Positions 44,233 through 52,934 of a stretch of 64,000 bases of DNA are shown here, piece after piece. Source of the DNA: Streptomyces changanensis (GTDB taxonomy: Bacteria > Actinomycetota > Actinomycetes > Streptomycetales > Streptomycetaceae); NCBI RefSeq assembly GCF_024600715.1, contig NZ_CP102332.1:5084001-5148000 (forward strand), given 5' to 3'. The position numbers and the translations under genes were made by a program. The notes beneath the pieces are model-generated. The model was not told the DNA's origin. It was given only the letters and a program-made list of their open reading frames with translations, and made no database searches. Within the stretch, counting starts at the first letter, position 1. Each line of letters begins with the position of its first letter.

Positions 44233-45147
44233 GTGGCAGGCGACACCCCGTCCAGGAAGAGGCGCTTCCGGCTCCTCGGGAAGCCGGAGGCCCACGAGGG
44301 CGGCATCGGCCCGGCACAGGGCGCCCACGGGGCGTCCGCCGAGCACCCCGCCCTGTCCTCCCCCGGCGCGCGTGACGACGAGCGGGGCCCTGGGGCCTCG
44401 CTCGAACCCACGGCGCACGGCGCCGCACCCGACCGGGCCGACCGGCCGACAGCCCGCTCCCGCGGTCTGGACGCCGTCCGGCGCGGCGTGCGCAAGAGCG
44501 GCGCGGGCGCCCGAGCCGGTCTGGCCTACGTGGCCGACCGCATCATCGAGACGGCGCCGCGCATCGCCGTCCGGGACCTGGCCGCCCTGCGCCGGCAGTT
44601 CCCCGGCCTCGGCCCGGAGCAGCTCGCCGACAAGCTCGTCGCCGGCGCGGCGAACGCCACCGCGACCGTCGGCGCCGGAGTCGGCGCCGCCGCCATGCTG
44701 CCCGTGCCGCCCGCGATGCCGGCCGAGCTGGCCGCGGAGGTCACCGGCGTGGCCGCGATCGAGCTGAAGCTGATCGCCGAACTCCACGAGGTCTACGGCC
44801 AGCGGCCGCCGGGCGGCCTCAAGGAACGCTCCACGGCCTACCTGACCGCCTGGACGGAGGAGCGGGGCATCGACGTCACCAAGCCCACCACCGTCAACGC
44901 CGCCCTCGGCGGTCGCATGAAGCGCGAACTGCGCCAGCAGATCATGAAGCGCACCGTGCGCAACCTGCCGAACCTGCTCCCCTTCATGGTCGGCGCCACC
45001 GTCGGTGCCGTGATGAACCGCCGCGACACCAGGAAGCTCGCCGAACGGATCAGGACCGACCTGCGCACCCGCCAGGTCCCCTGGGACGCGCTGCCGGAGC
45101 TGCCCCCGCTGGAGCAGCCCGAGAACCCCAAGCAGCTGGGCTACTGA
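44233..45147 (+). CDS. Conserved membrane-associated protein of unknown function
   Basis: This 304-residue protein has a disordered charged N-terminus (about 1-80). A helical domain follows with Gly/Ala-rich hydrophobic segments (about 130-165, ATATVGAGVGAAAMLPVPPA; and about 250-265, LLPFMVGATVGAVMNRR). The middle part (AIELKLIAELHEVYG) resembles EcsC-like domains, but I am not sure. The GTG start comes 13 bases after DUF4193, so the two genes are probably co-transcribed. It may sit at the inner face of the membrane. Confidence 0.72.
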   Translation: MAGDTPSRKRRFRLLGKPEAHEGGIGPAQGAHGASAEHPALSSPGARDDERGPGASLEPTAHGAAPDRADRPTARSRGLDAVRRGVRKSGAGARAGLAYVADRIIETAPRIAVRDLAALRRQFPGLGPEQLADKLVAGAANATATVGAGVGAAAMLPVPPAMPAELAAEVTGVAAIELKLIAELHEVYGQRPPGGLKERSTAYLTAWTEERGIDVTKPTTVNAALGGRMKRELRQQIMKRTVRNLPNLLPFMVGATVGAVMNRRDTRKLAERIRTDLRTRQVPWDALPELPPLEQPENPKQLGY

Positions 45148-45448
45148 GCCGGCCGCACCGCGCGCGGCGGACGGCCTCCCCGCCACCGCCGCCCGCGGAG
45201 CACCCGCCCCGCCGCGCGGCCCCGCCCGGTACCCGCGGCACGGCGTCCGCAGCACGGCGTCCGCCACTCAGCCCCCGCCCGGTGTCCGCCGCACAGGCCC
45301 CGCCCCGCGTAGGAGGGCCTCTCCAGCCCGGCGGACGGCCGGCTTCCCCCGCTCCCGGACGGCCCGCCGGCACACGCCCGCCGGCCCACCCGGCGTACCG
45401 CCTCACGGCGGTCCGGCGGCCCCCACGGCCCGCCCGGAACGGTCGCCG
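45148..45448. other. Intergenic stretch without a recognisable gene
   Basis: About 300 bases lie between convergent genes. They are C-rich on the plus strand, with a short GCACGGCGTCCGC duplication around 45238-45262. No supported gene. Confidence 0.4.
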
Positions 45449-45931
45449 TCAGCCGCGTACCGCCGCCTCGCGCGCCCGCCTCAGCGCACCCGCCAGGGCC
45501 TCCGGGTCGCGGGTCGAGAGGTACACGTACGGTGTGGGGTCGGCCGGGTCCGTCACCTCGACGCGGACCGCGCCCGGGATGTAGCTGCGCAGCACCATGA
45601 ACGCCCGCGGGTCCGCCTTGTGCGTGCGCCAGGCGCGCGCCTCCTCGGCGTCCAGCACCTCCGGCTCGCCCAGCGCCTCCACCGGGATCCGGGCGTCCCC
45701 CGCGACCAGGGACCCCGCCACCACGCGCACGCGCGCCGAGCCGTACGAGCTGACGCAGATCGACGCCAGGGCGCCCGCGGCGATGACGCCCCCCAGCATC
45801 GGCACCGCGCCCAGCGGCATGACCACCAGGCCCCCGGAGAGGCCCAGCAGGGCGGCGAAGAGCCACCACTGGCCGGGCGCGGTGAGGCGTTCGTCGTGAC
45901 TCGGGGCCGAAGCGCGGTCGGAAGGCTGCAT
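45449..45931 (-). CDS. DUF3093 membrane protein
   Basis: This 160-residue protein has two adjacent membrane helices (WWLFAALLGLSGGLVVMPLG and VPMLGGVIAAGALASICV, about 22-62). A soluble PH-like beta domain follows (VRVVAGSLVAGDARIPVEAL through VYLSTRDPEALAGAL). DUF3093 occurs widely in actinobacteria next to dut and DUF3710, with no known function. The ATG at 45931 (minus strand) is used; it is divergent from the thioesterase gene with only 58 bases between them, so the promoters overlap. Confidence 0.85.
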   Translation of the reverse strand: MQPSDRASAPSHDERLTAPGQWWLFAALLGLSGGLVVMPLGAVPMLGGVIAAGALASICVSSYGSARVRVVAGSLVAGDARIPVEALGEPEVLDAEEARAWRTHKADPRAFMVLRSYIPGAVRVEVTDPADPTPYVYLSTRDPEALAGALRRAREAAVRG

Positions 45932-45989
45932 ACACCCAAGCTTGGCACGGTGCGACCGGTGCGCCGCCGCGCGGGTAAGGTCTGCGGCT

Positions 45990-46565
45990 GTGAGCACAGC
46001 ACTGACGCCTCCCGCCGAGGCCCGGCCGCCGGTACGGCACCCCGAAGCCCCCGCCCCGGGTGAGCTCCTCGGGGCCCACTACGCGCACTGCTTCGGCTGC
46101 GGCGGCGGCCAGCCGCACGGGCTGCACCTGGAGGCCCGGGCAGGCGAGGGCGTGACCGTCACCGCCGGGTTCACCGTCACGGAGGACCACCAGGGCGCGC
46201 CGGGCCTCGCCCACGGCGGCGTGCTGGCCACCGCGCTCGACGAGACGCTCGGCTCGCTCAACTGGCTGCTGCGGGTCATCGCCGTGACCGGGCGGCTGGA
46301 GACCGACTTCGCGCGGCCCGTGCCCGTCGGCACCGTCCTCCACCTGGAGGCCGAGGTCACCGCCGTGCACGGCCGCAAGATCTACTCCACCGCGACCGGC
46401 CGGATCGGCGGGCCGGAGGGCCCCGTCGCGGTCCGCGCCGACGCGCTCTTCATCGAGGTCAAGGTCGATCACTTCATCGACAACGGCCGCCCGGAGGAGA
46501 TCCGCGCGGCCATGGCCGATCCCGACCAGCTCCGGCGCGCCCGCGCCTTCGAGGTGAACCCCTGA
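45990..46565 (+). CDS. PaaI-family hotdog thioesterase
   Basis: This 191-residue acyl-CoA thioesterase-like hotdog protein has HYAHCFGCGGGQPHGLHL at the N-terminus. The central helix GLAHGGVLATALDETLG carries the HGG turn and catalytic acidic residue. ETDFARPVPVGTVLHLEAEV follows. The CFGCG motif is common in this actinobacterial subgroup. Its CoA ester substrate is unknown. The GTG at 45990 has TAAGGT eight bases upstream and no ribosome site, suggesting a leaderless message. The stop shares a base with the dut start. Confidence 0.87.
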   Translation: MSTALTPPAEARPPVRHPEAPAPGELLGAHYAHCFGCGGGQPHGLHLEARAGEGVTVTAGFTVTEDHQGAPGLAHGGVLATALDETLGSLNWLLRVIAVTGRLETDFARPVPVGTVLHLEAEVTAVHGRKIYSTATGRIGGPEGPVAVRADALFIEVKVDHFIDNGRPEEIRAAMADPDQLRRARAFEVNP

Positions 46566-47077
46566 TGCGCAACCCCGTCGACGTGCTGATCCGCCGCCTG
46601 GACCCGGAGGTGCCGATCCCGGCGTACGGGCACCCCGGCGACGCGGGAGCCGACCTCGTCACCACCGAGGCCGTCGAGCTGGCGCCCGGCGAGCGCGCGG
46701 TTCTCCCCACCGGGGTGTCGATCGCCCTTCCGGACGGGTACGCGGCCTTCGTACACCCGCGCTCCGGGCTCGCCGCCCGGCTCGGAGTCGGTCTGGTGAA
46801 TGCCCCGGGGACGGTCGATGCCGGGTACCGTGGAGAGATCAAGGTGATCGTGGTCAACCTGGACCCGCGTGAGAGCGTGCGGTTCGAACGGTTCGACCGG
46901 ATCGCCCAACTGGTCGTTCAGCAGGTCGAGAAGGTCCGCTTCCACGAGGTGGCGGAGCTTCCCGGCTCGGCACGAGGCGAGGGGGGCTTCGGGTCCACTG
47001 GCGGGCATGCCGCCGTGGGCGGCTGGACGGGTGGGAATCAATACGCTGCGGTCGTATCCGACCGGGAAGGACAGTGA
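46565..47077 (+). CDS. dut: Deoxyuridine 5'-triphosphate nucleotidohydrolase (dUTPase)
   Basis: This 170-residue trimeric dUTPase hydrolyses dUTP to dUMP and pyrophosphate, keeping uracil out of DNA. All five motifs are present: GDAGADL (I), PRSGLAAR (II), GTVDAGYRGE (III), RIAQLVV (IV) and RGEGGFGSTG (V). About 25 residues follow motif V, where most homologues stop. This tail reaches the ribosome site of the next gene. The ATG overlaps the thioesterase stop by one base, and the DUF3710 gene starts one base after the dut stop. Confidence 0.95.
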   Translation: MRNPVDVLIRRLDPEVPIPAYGHPGDAGADLVTTEAVELAPGERAVLPTGVSIALPDGYAAFVHPRSGLAARLGVGLVNAPGTVDAGYRGEIKVIVVNLDPRESVRFERFDRIAQLVVQQVEKVRFHEVAELPGSARGEGGFGSTGGHAAVGGWTGGNQYAAVVSDREGQ

Positions 47078-47078
47078 C

Positions 47079-47846
47079 GTGTTCGGACGTCGCAAGAAGA
47101 CCAGTGCCGCCGAGAACGCGGCGGGCGAGGCCGAGCAGGTCGTCGACGCGGTCGACACCGACGAGGCGGCGGACGAGGACAGCCCCCGCCGCGTGAACCT
47201 TCCGCCGGCGCCCCGGCCCGACGGGCCCTGGGACGTCTCCGAGGTGACCAGGCCCGAGGAGGGCCGCGTCGACCTGGGCGGCATGTTCGTACCGGGGGTC
47301 GAGGGCATGGAGCTGCGCGTCGAGGTCGCGGGCGACGCCATCGTCGCGGCGACGGTCGTCCTGCGGGACAGCGCGATCCAGCTGCAGGCCTTCGCCGCCC
47401 CCAAGAAGGAGGGCATCTGGGGCGAGGTCCGCGAGGAGATCGCCTCCGGCATCACCCAGCAGGGTGGCGTCATCGACGAGATCGAGGGCTCCCTCGGCTG
47501 GGAGCTGCGCGCCCAGGTCCCCGTCCAGCTGCCGGACGGCACGGGCGGCGTCCAGCTGGTGCGCTTCGTCGGCGTCGACGGTCCGCGCTGGTTCCTGCGC
47601 GGCGTCATCTCCGGCCAGGGCGCGGTGCAGCCACAGGCCGCCGGGCTGCTGGAGCAGATCTTCCGCGACACGGTCGTCGTCCGCGGCGAGGGCCCGATGG
47701 CCCCGCGCGACCCGATCGTCCTCAAGCTCCCCGAGGACGCGCAGATGGTCCCCGAGGGCGTCCAGACCGACGCCGAGGGCGGCTCGCGCTTCTCCGGCGA
47801 CATGGGCCAGCTCCACCGCGGCCCGGAGATCACCGAGGTCCGCTGA
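47079..47846 (+). CDS. DUF3710 protein
   Basis: This 255-residue protein of the actinobacterial DUF3710 family is soluble. The N-terminus is charged (FGRRKKTSAAENAAG) and acidic to about residue 50. A conserved beta-rich body follows (RVDLGGMFVPGVEGMELRVE, LQAFAAPKKEGIWGEVREEI, VRFVGVDGPRWFLRGVISG). The function is unknown; it is strictly associated with dut in the phylum. The GTG at 47079 has AAGGA seven bases upstream and comes one base after the dut stop. Confidence 0.9.
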   Translation: MFGRRKKTSAAENAAGEAEQVVDAVDTDEAADEDSPRRVNLPPAPRPDGPWDVSEVTRPEEGRVDLGGMFVPGVEGMELRVEVAGDAIVAATVVLRDSAIQLQAFAAPKKEGIWGEVREEIASGITQQGGVIDEIEGSLGWELRAQVPVQLPDGTGGVQLVRFVGVDGPRWFLRGVISGQGAVQPQAAGLLEQIFRDTVVVRGEGPMAPRDPIVLKLPEDAQMVPEGVQTDAEGGSRFSGDMGQLHRGPEITEVR

Positions 47847-47990
47847 CCACGCCGTACGGGGGCCGGCCGGCCCGGGTGTCAGAACTCTGTCAAGGCTGCC
47901 CGGAAACCACCGCCCCCGTCCGGTTCGCCCCCATCCCTGGCCTTAGGGTCGACGCTGCGCAGTCGGCAGTGCTCGGAAGACGATGAGGCC

Positions 47991-50648
47991 ATGGGACGCG
48001 GCAAGCTACGGATCTACCTCGGCGCGGCGCCGGGGGTCGGCAAGACGTACGCGATGCTCTCCGAGGCCCACCGCCGCGTCGAACGCGGCACCGACTGCGT
48101 CGTCGCCCTCGTCGAGCACCACTCCCGGCCCCGCACCCGGGCCCTGCTGACCGGTCTGGAGCGGATACCCCGCCGGACCGTCGAGCACCGCGGCGCCGCC
48201 CTCACCGAGATGGACGTGGACGCCGTCCTGGAACGGCGCCCCGCCGTCGCCCTCGTAGACGAGCTCGCCCACACCAACGCCCCCGGCTCCCGCAACGCCA
48301 AGCGCTGGCAGGACGTCGAGGAACTGCTCGCCGCCGGCATCGACGTCGTCTCCACCGTCAACATCCAGCACCTGGAGTCCCTCGGCGACGTCGTCGAGTC
48401 CATCACCGGCGTGCGCCGGCAGGAGACCGTCCCCGACGAGGTCGTCCGCCACGCCGACCAGATCGAGCTGGTCGACATGGACCCGCAGGCCCTGCGCCGC
48501 CGCGTGGCCCACGGCAACGTCCACCAGCCGGACCGCGTGGACGCCGCGCTCGCCGACTACTTCCGCCCCGGCAACCTCACCGCCCTGCGCGAACTGGCCC
48601 TGCTGTGGACCGCCGACCGCGCCGACGAGTACCTCCGGCAGTACCGCAGGGACCACAGCGTCTCGGCCATCTGGGGCTCCCGCGAGCGGATCGTCGTCGG
48701 CCTCACCGGCGGACCCGAGGGGCGCACCCTCGTCCGCCGTGCCGCCCGGCTCGCCGAGAGGGGCGCGGGCGGCGAGGTCCTCGCCGTGCACGTCGCCCGC
48801 AGCGACGGCCCGACCTCCGCCTCGCCCGAGGAACTGGCCCTCCAGCGGACCCTCGCCGAGGACCTCGGCGGCACCTTCCACCACGTCATCGGCGACGACG
48901 TGCCGGCTGCGCTGCTGGACTTCGCCCGCGGCCACAACGCCACCCAGATCGTCCTCGGGGCCAGCCGCCGCAAGACCTGGCAGTACGTCTTCGGTCCGGG
49001 TGTCAGCGCCACCGTCGCCCGCGACTCCGGCGCCGACCTCGACGTCCACATCGTCACCCACGGCGCCGCCGGCCGGGGGCGCGGTCTGCCCGCCGCCCGC
49101 CGCGCCCGGCTCGGCCCCGGCCGCAGCGTCTGCGCCTGGACCGTCGGCGTCCTCGGCCCCGCCCTGCTCACCCTGGTCCTCTCCGGCGTCGACGCCGGGC
49201 CCGGCATCGCCACCGACATGCTGCTGTTCCTGGCGCTGACCGTCGCGGCGGCCCTCCTGGGCGGGCTCCTGCCGGCCCTCGCCTCCGCCACCGCCGGCTC
49301 GCTGCTCCTCAACTGGTACTTCGCCCCGCCGACGCACACCTGGACCATCGCCGACCCCGAGAACGTGGTCGCCATGTCCGTCTTCTTCGCCGTCGCCCTC
49401 TCCGTCGCCTCCGTCGTGGACCTCGCCGCCCGCCGCACCCAGCAGGCCGCGCGCCTGCGGGCCGAGTCGGAGATCCTCTCCGCGCTCGCCGGCGGCGTGC
49501 TGCGCGGCGAGACCACCCTCGACGCCCTCCTCCAGGGCGTGCGGGACACCTTCGCCATGGCCTCCGTCGCGCTCTTCGAACGCCCCGACGACCACACCCC
49601 CTGGAGCTGCGCCGCCCACGTCGGCCCCGGCCGCCCGCCGGCCCGGCCCGAGGACGCCGACGTCGACATGCCCGTCGGAGACCACCTCGCGCTCGCCCTC
49701 ACCGGCCGCGTCCTGCCCGCTGAGGACCGCCGCGTCCTCGGCGCCTTCGCCGCCCAGGCCGCCGTCGTCCTCGACCGCCAGCGGCTCGTCGGCGAGGCCG
49801 AGGAGGCCCGCGGCCTCGCCGAGGGCAACAAGATCCGCACCGCGCTGCTCGCCGCCGTCTCCCACGACCTGCGCACCCCGCTCGCCGCCATCAAGGCCGC
49901 CGTCTCCTCCCTGCGCTCCGACGACGTCGAGTGGTCCGAGGAGGACCGGACCGACCTGCTGGAGGCCATCGAGCACGGCGCCGACCGCCTCGACCACCTC
50001 GTCGGCAACCTCCTCGACATGTCGCGGCTCCAGACCGGCACCGTCACGCCCCTGCTGCGCGTGACGGACCTCGACGAGGTCGTCCCCGTCGCCCTCGGCG
50101 GCGTCCCGGAGGACGGCGTCGTCCTCGACATCCCCGAGACGCTGCCCATGGTCACCGTCGACCGCGGGCTCCTCGAACGCGTCGTCGCCAACCTCGTCGA
50201 GAACGCCGTCAAGTACACCCCGGCCGGCCGCCGCGTCCTCGTCTCCGCCAGCGCCCACGCCGACCGCGTCGAGCTGCGGGTCATCGACCGCGGCCCGGGC
50301 GTGCCCGACGAGGCGAAGGAACGGATCTTCGCCCCCTTCCAGCGGTACGGCGACGCCCCGCGCGGCGCCGGCGTGGGCCTCGGCCTCGCCGTCGCCCGCG
50401 GCTTCGCCGAGGCCATGGACGCCACCCTGACCGCCGAGGACACCCCGGGCGGCGGCCTCACCATGGTCCTCACCCTCCGGGCCGCCCCGGCCACGGCCGC
50501 GCCCGCCGCAGCCGCCCCCGCGCCCTCCCCGGCCGTCCCCGCGCCCGCCGCCGCCGGACCGCCCGGCCCCTCGGGGCCCGGTCCCGCAGTGCCGGGCCCC
50601 CGCCAGGACCCCGCCCACCCCCGACGACAGGAAGCAGCCCCCTCATGA
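47991..50648 (+). CDS. kdpD: KdpD-type potassium/osmotic sensor kinase
   Basis: This 885-residue KdpD has an N-terminal KdpD domain with Walker A GAAPGVGKT (about 11-19) and DELAHTNAPGSRNAKRW. A Usp-like domain lies at about 235-355, four membrane helices (DUF4118) at about 375-485, and a GAF region follows. HisKA carries His625 in AVSHDLRTPLAA, and the HATPase reads NLVENAVKYTP and GVGLGLAVA. A Pro/Ala-rich tail of about 50 residues follows. KdpD controls kdpFABC in response to K+ limitation. No kdpF, A, B or C gene is here, so its target is elsewhere or different. It overlaps kdpE by four bases. Confidence 0.93.
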   Translation: MGRGKLRIYLGAAPGVGKTYAMLSEAHRRVERGTDCVVALVEHHSRPRTRALLTGLERIPRRTVEHRGAALTEMDVDAVLERRPAVALVDELAHTNAPGSRNAKRWQDVEELLAAGIDVVSTVNIQHLESLGDVVESITGVRRQETVPDEVVRHADQIELVDMDPQALRRRVAHGNVHQPDRVDAALADYFRPGNLTALRELALLWTADRADEYLRQYRRDHSVSAIWGSRERIVVGLTGGPEGRTLVRRAARLAERGAGGEVLAVHVARSDGPTSASPEELALQRTLAEDLGGTFHHVIGDDVPAALLDFARGHNATQIVLGASRRKTWQYVFGPGVSATVARDSGADLDVHIVTHGAAGRGRGLPAARRARLGPGRSVCAWTVGVLGPALLTLVLSGVDAGPGIATDMLLFLALTVAAALLGGLLPALASATAGSLLLNWYFAPPTHTWTIADPENVVAMSVFFAVALSVASVVDLAARRTQQAARLRAESEILSALAGGVLRGETTLDALLQGVRDTFAMASVALFERPDDHTPWSCAAHVGPGRPPARPEDADVDMPVGDHLALALTGRVLPAEDRRVLGAFAAQAAVVLDRQRLVGEAEEARGLAEGNKIRTALLAAVSHDLRTPLAAIKAAVSSLRSDDVEWSEEDRTDLLEAIEHGADRLDHLVGNLLDMSRLQTGTVTPLLRVTDLDEVVPVALGGVPEDGVVLDIPETLPMVTVDRGLLERVVANLVENAVKYTPAGRRVLVSASAHADRVELRVIDRGPGVPDEAKERIFAPFQRYGDAPRGAGVGLGLAVARGFAEAMDATLTAEDTPGGGLTMVLTLRAAPATAAPAAAAPAPSPAVPAPAAAGPPGPSGPGPAVPGPRQDPAHPRRQEAAPS

Positions 50649-51331
50649 CGCGGGTGCTCGTGGTCGACGACGAGCCGCAGATCGTGCGCGCCCTCGTGAT
50701 CAACCTGAAGGCACGGAAGTACGAGGTCGACGCCGCCCCCGACGGCGCGACCGCCCTCTCCCTGGCCGCCCGGCGCAACCCCGACGTGGTCGTCCTCGAC
50801 CTCGGCCTGCCCGACATGGACGGGATCGACGTCATCCGGGGGCTGCGCGGCCGGACCCGGGTGCCGATACTCGTGCTCTCCGCCCGCCACACCTCCGACG
50901 AGAAGGTCGAGGCCCTCGACGCCGGCGCCGACGACTACGTCACCAAGCCGTTCGGCATGGACGAGCTGCTGGCCCGGCTGCGCGCCGCCGTCCGCCGCGC
51001 GGAGCCGGTCGGCGGGCCCGGGGAGGGCGCCTTGGTGGTGGAGACCGAGGGGTTCACCGTCGACCTCGCCGCGAAGAAGGTCAACCGGGGCGGCGCCGAC
51101 GTACGGCTGACCCCGACCGAGTGGCACCTGCTGGAGGTCCTGGTGCGCAACGCGGGCCGGCTCGTCAGCCAGAGGCAGCTCCTCCAGGAGGTGTGGGGCC
51201 CCTCCTACGGCACCGAGACCAACTACCTGCGGGTGTACATGGCGCAGCTGCGGCGCAAGTTGGAGGCCGACCCCTCGCACCCCCGCCACTTCGTCACCGA
51301 GCCCGGCATGGGGTACCGGTTCGAGCGCTGA
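50645..51331 (+). CDS. kdpE: KdpE-type response regulator
   Basis: This 228-residue OmpR-family regulator has phosphoacceptor Asp52 (VVLDLGLPD), acidic pair DDE at 8-10, KPF in DDYVTKPFGMDELL, and a winged helix (ETNYLRVYMAQLRRKLE). The start overlaps the kdpD stop (ATGA), so the pair is translated together. It should bind promoters of potassium-uptake genes. Trk-type and KimA-like transporter genes lie a little downstream. Confidence 0.94.
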   Translation: MTRVLVVDDEPQIVRALVINLKARKYEVDAAPDGATALSLAARRNPDVVVLDLGLPDMDGIDVIRGLRGRTRVPILVLSARHTSDEKVEALDAGADDYVTKPFGMDELLARLRAAVRRAEPVGGPGEGALVVETEGFTVDLAAKKVNRGGADVRLTPTEWHLLEVLVRNAGRLVSQRQLLQEVWGPSYGTETNYLRVYMAQLRRKLEADPSHPRHFVTEPGMGYRFER

Positions 51332-51427
51332 GGCGTTCCGCTCCTGCGCCGGGGCGGCCCCGCCCGTGCCCACGGGGTGCGTCGCGGGGCGGCGGCCCGA
51401 GCCCGGGTCGCGTCCGGTGCGTCCCGG

Positions 51428-51433
51428 TAGGCT
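51428..51433 (+). promoter_or_regulatory. Leaderless-type -10 box of the OB-fold gene
   Basis: TAGGCT is followed by six bases and the ATG at 51440, with no ribosome site between, giving a leaderless start for the two-gene unit. Confidence 0.5.
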
Positions 51434-51439
51434 TTGCGT

Positions 51440-51838
51440 ATGAGTGCTGCACCGCGTACAGGGAAGCCGACCGGCCGCTTCCGCCGGATGCTGGACCGCC
51501 TGGCCAGCTCCCAGGGCGACCTCGAGTCCGAGGAGCTCCAGGAGGACGCGGAGGCGACGGGGTGCACGCGCATCTGTGACTGCGGTGACCGGCAGATCGT
51601 GAAGGTGACTGGTACCTTGCGGACGGTCACCCTGCGTCCGAGGGCCGGAGTGCCGGCGCTGGAGGCCGAGCTCTTCGACGGTACGGCCCCCCTGGACGTG
51701 GTGTGGCTGGGCCGCCGCTCCATCGCGGGCATCGAACCGGGCCGCAGGCTCATAGCCTCGGGCCGGATCTCCATGAGCCAGGGGCGCAGGGTCCTCTTCA
51801 ATCCGAAATACGAGCTCCGACCGCTCGGACAGGAGTAG
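51440..51838 (+). CDS. OB-fold nucleic-acid-binding protein
   Basis: This 132-residue protein has a C-terminal OB fold: VKVTGTLRTVTLRPRAGVPA, LEAELFDGTAPLDVVWLGRR and IEPGRRLIASGRIS, the strands of tRNA-anticodon/RecG-like OB domains. An N-terminal helix carries a short CTRICDCG motif, possibly a metal site. The partner and nucleic acid are unknown. It is conserved just upstream of DUF3159 genes in actinobacteria, and here the DUF3159 gene starts three bases after its stop. Confidence 0.87.
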   Translation: MSAAPRTGKPTGRFRRMLDRLASSQGDLESEELQEDAEATGCTRICDCGDRQIVKVTGTLRTVTLRPRAGVPALEAELFDGTAPLDVVWLGRRSIAGIEPGRRLIASGRISMSQGRRVLFNPKYELRPLGQE

Positions 51839-51841
51839 CCG

Positions 51842-52747
51842 GTGACGTCACTCGACAAGCCGACCGCCGACCACGACGGCCCGCAGGGCCCGTACGGCCC
51901 GCAGGGCGGCGGGGGCGGTGGTGCCCGCGGTGACGGCGCCGCGCACCAAGCCGCCGGACACGGCGCCCCCGCACTCGACGGCACGGCACCAGCCGGCACC
52001 GTACGCGCCGACGCCGCGGCCGCCGACCCCGCGGCCGCCGACGCGCGGGCCGTGACCGAGGCCGCGCTGTTCGAGGCGTTCGGCGGGGTCCGCGGCATGG
52101 TGGAGACGGTCCTGCCCGGCCTCCTCTTCGTGACGATCTACACGATCAACAAGGACCTGCACGTCTCGGCGCTCGCCGCCCTCGCCGTGTCGCTGCTGCT
52201 CGTCGTCGTCCGGCTGGTCCGCCGCGACACCATGAAGCACGCCTTCAGCGGTGTCTTCGGCGTCGCCTTCGGCGTGGTGTTCGCGATGATGACGGGCGAC
52301 GCCAAGGACTTCTACCTGCCCGGCATGCTCTACACCCTCGGGCTCGGGATCGCGTACATCGTGACGACCCTCGCGGGCGTACCGCTGATCGGCCTCGTCC
52401 TCGGCCCGATCTTCAAGGAGAACCTCTCCTGGCGCACCCGTAACCCCGGCCGCAAGAAGGCGTACGCCAAGGCCAGCTACGCGTGGGGCCTGATCCTGCT
52501 GGGCAAGTGCGCGATCCTCTTCCCGCTGTACTGGTGGGCCGACACCACCCAGCTCGGCTGGGTGCTCGTCGCACTGAAGATCCCGCCGTTCCTGCTCGCC
52601 GTGTACCTGACGTGGATGTTCCTCGCCAAGGCGCCGCCGCCGATCGACGTCTTCGCGGAGATGGAGGCGGCCGAGCGCGCCGAGGAGGAGCGCAAGGCCC
52701 AGGCCGAGGCCCGGCGCACCCAGCCGGACCCCCAGCGCGGCGCCTGA
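51842..52747 (+). CDS. DUF3159 membrane protein
   Basis: This 301-residue integral membrane protein has a Gly/Ala-rich cytoplasmic N-terminus (about 1-80) and about six hydrophobic segments (MVETVLPGLLFVTIYTI, ALAALAVSLLLVVVRLV, FGVAFGVVFAMM and so on). A charged C-terminal helix follows. DUF3159 is widespread in actinobacteria beside Trk genes. No activity is known; association with potassium genes suggests a transport or ion-related role, by inference. The GTG start has AGGAG six to nine bases upstream. Confidence 0.88.
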   Translation: MTSLDKPTADHDGPQGPYGPQGGGGGGARGDGAAHQAAGHGAPALDGTAPAGTVRADAAAADPAAADARAVTEAALFEAFGGVRGMVETVLPGLLFVTIYTINKDLHVSALAALAVSLLLVVVRLVRRDTMKHAFSGVFGVAFGVVFAMMTGDAKDFYLPGMLYTLGLGIAYIVTTLAGVPLIGLVLGPIFKENLSWRTRNPGRKKAYAKASYAWGLILLGKCAILFPLYWWADTTQLGWVLVALKIPPFLLAVYLTWMFLAKAPPPIDVFAEMEAAERAEEERKAQAEARRTQPDPQRGA

Positions 52748-52863
52748 GCGAGACGCCAGAGCGCGGCGCGTGAGCGAGACGCTCGGGCGCGGCGCTTCGG
52801 CGCGGGACCCGGGCGCGGCTCCCGGGAGAAGCGCCCCGCGCCCGGCGCCCCAACGCCGCCCGC

Positions 52864-52914
52864 TACACGGGGAGGGGCCGGGATCCGTAACGGATCCCGG
52901 CCCCTCCCCGTGTA
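52864..52914. terminator. 24-bp perfect terminator between DUF3159 and trkA
   Basis: Arms of 24 perfectly paired bases (TACACGGGGAGGGGCC... and complement) enclose only TAA, a 51-base palindrome. The flanking genes converge, so it acts in both directions. Confidence 0.95.
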
Positions 52915-52934
52915 CGCGCCGGACCGGCCGACCG

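Noticed and set aside
48006..50618. Minus-strand frame of 870 codons
   Set aside because: Mirror image of kdpD; Gly/Val/Asp-rich without recognisable domains.
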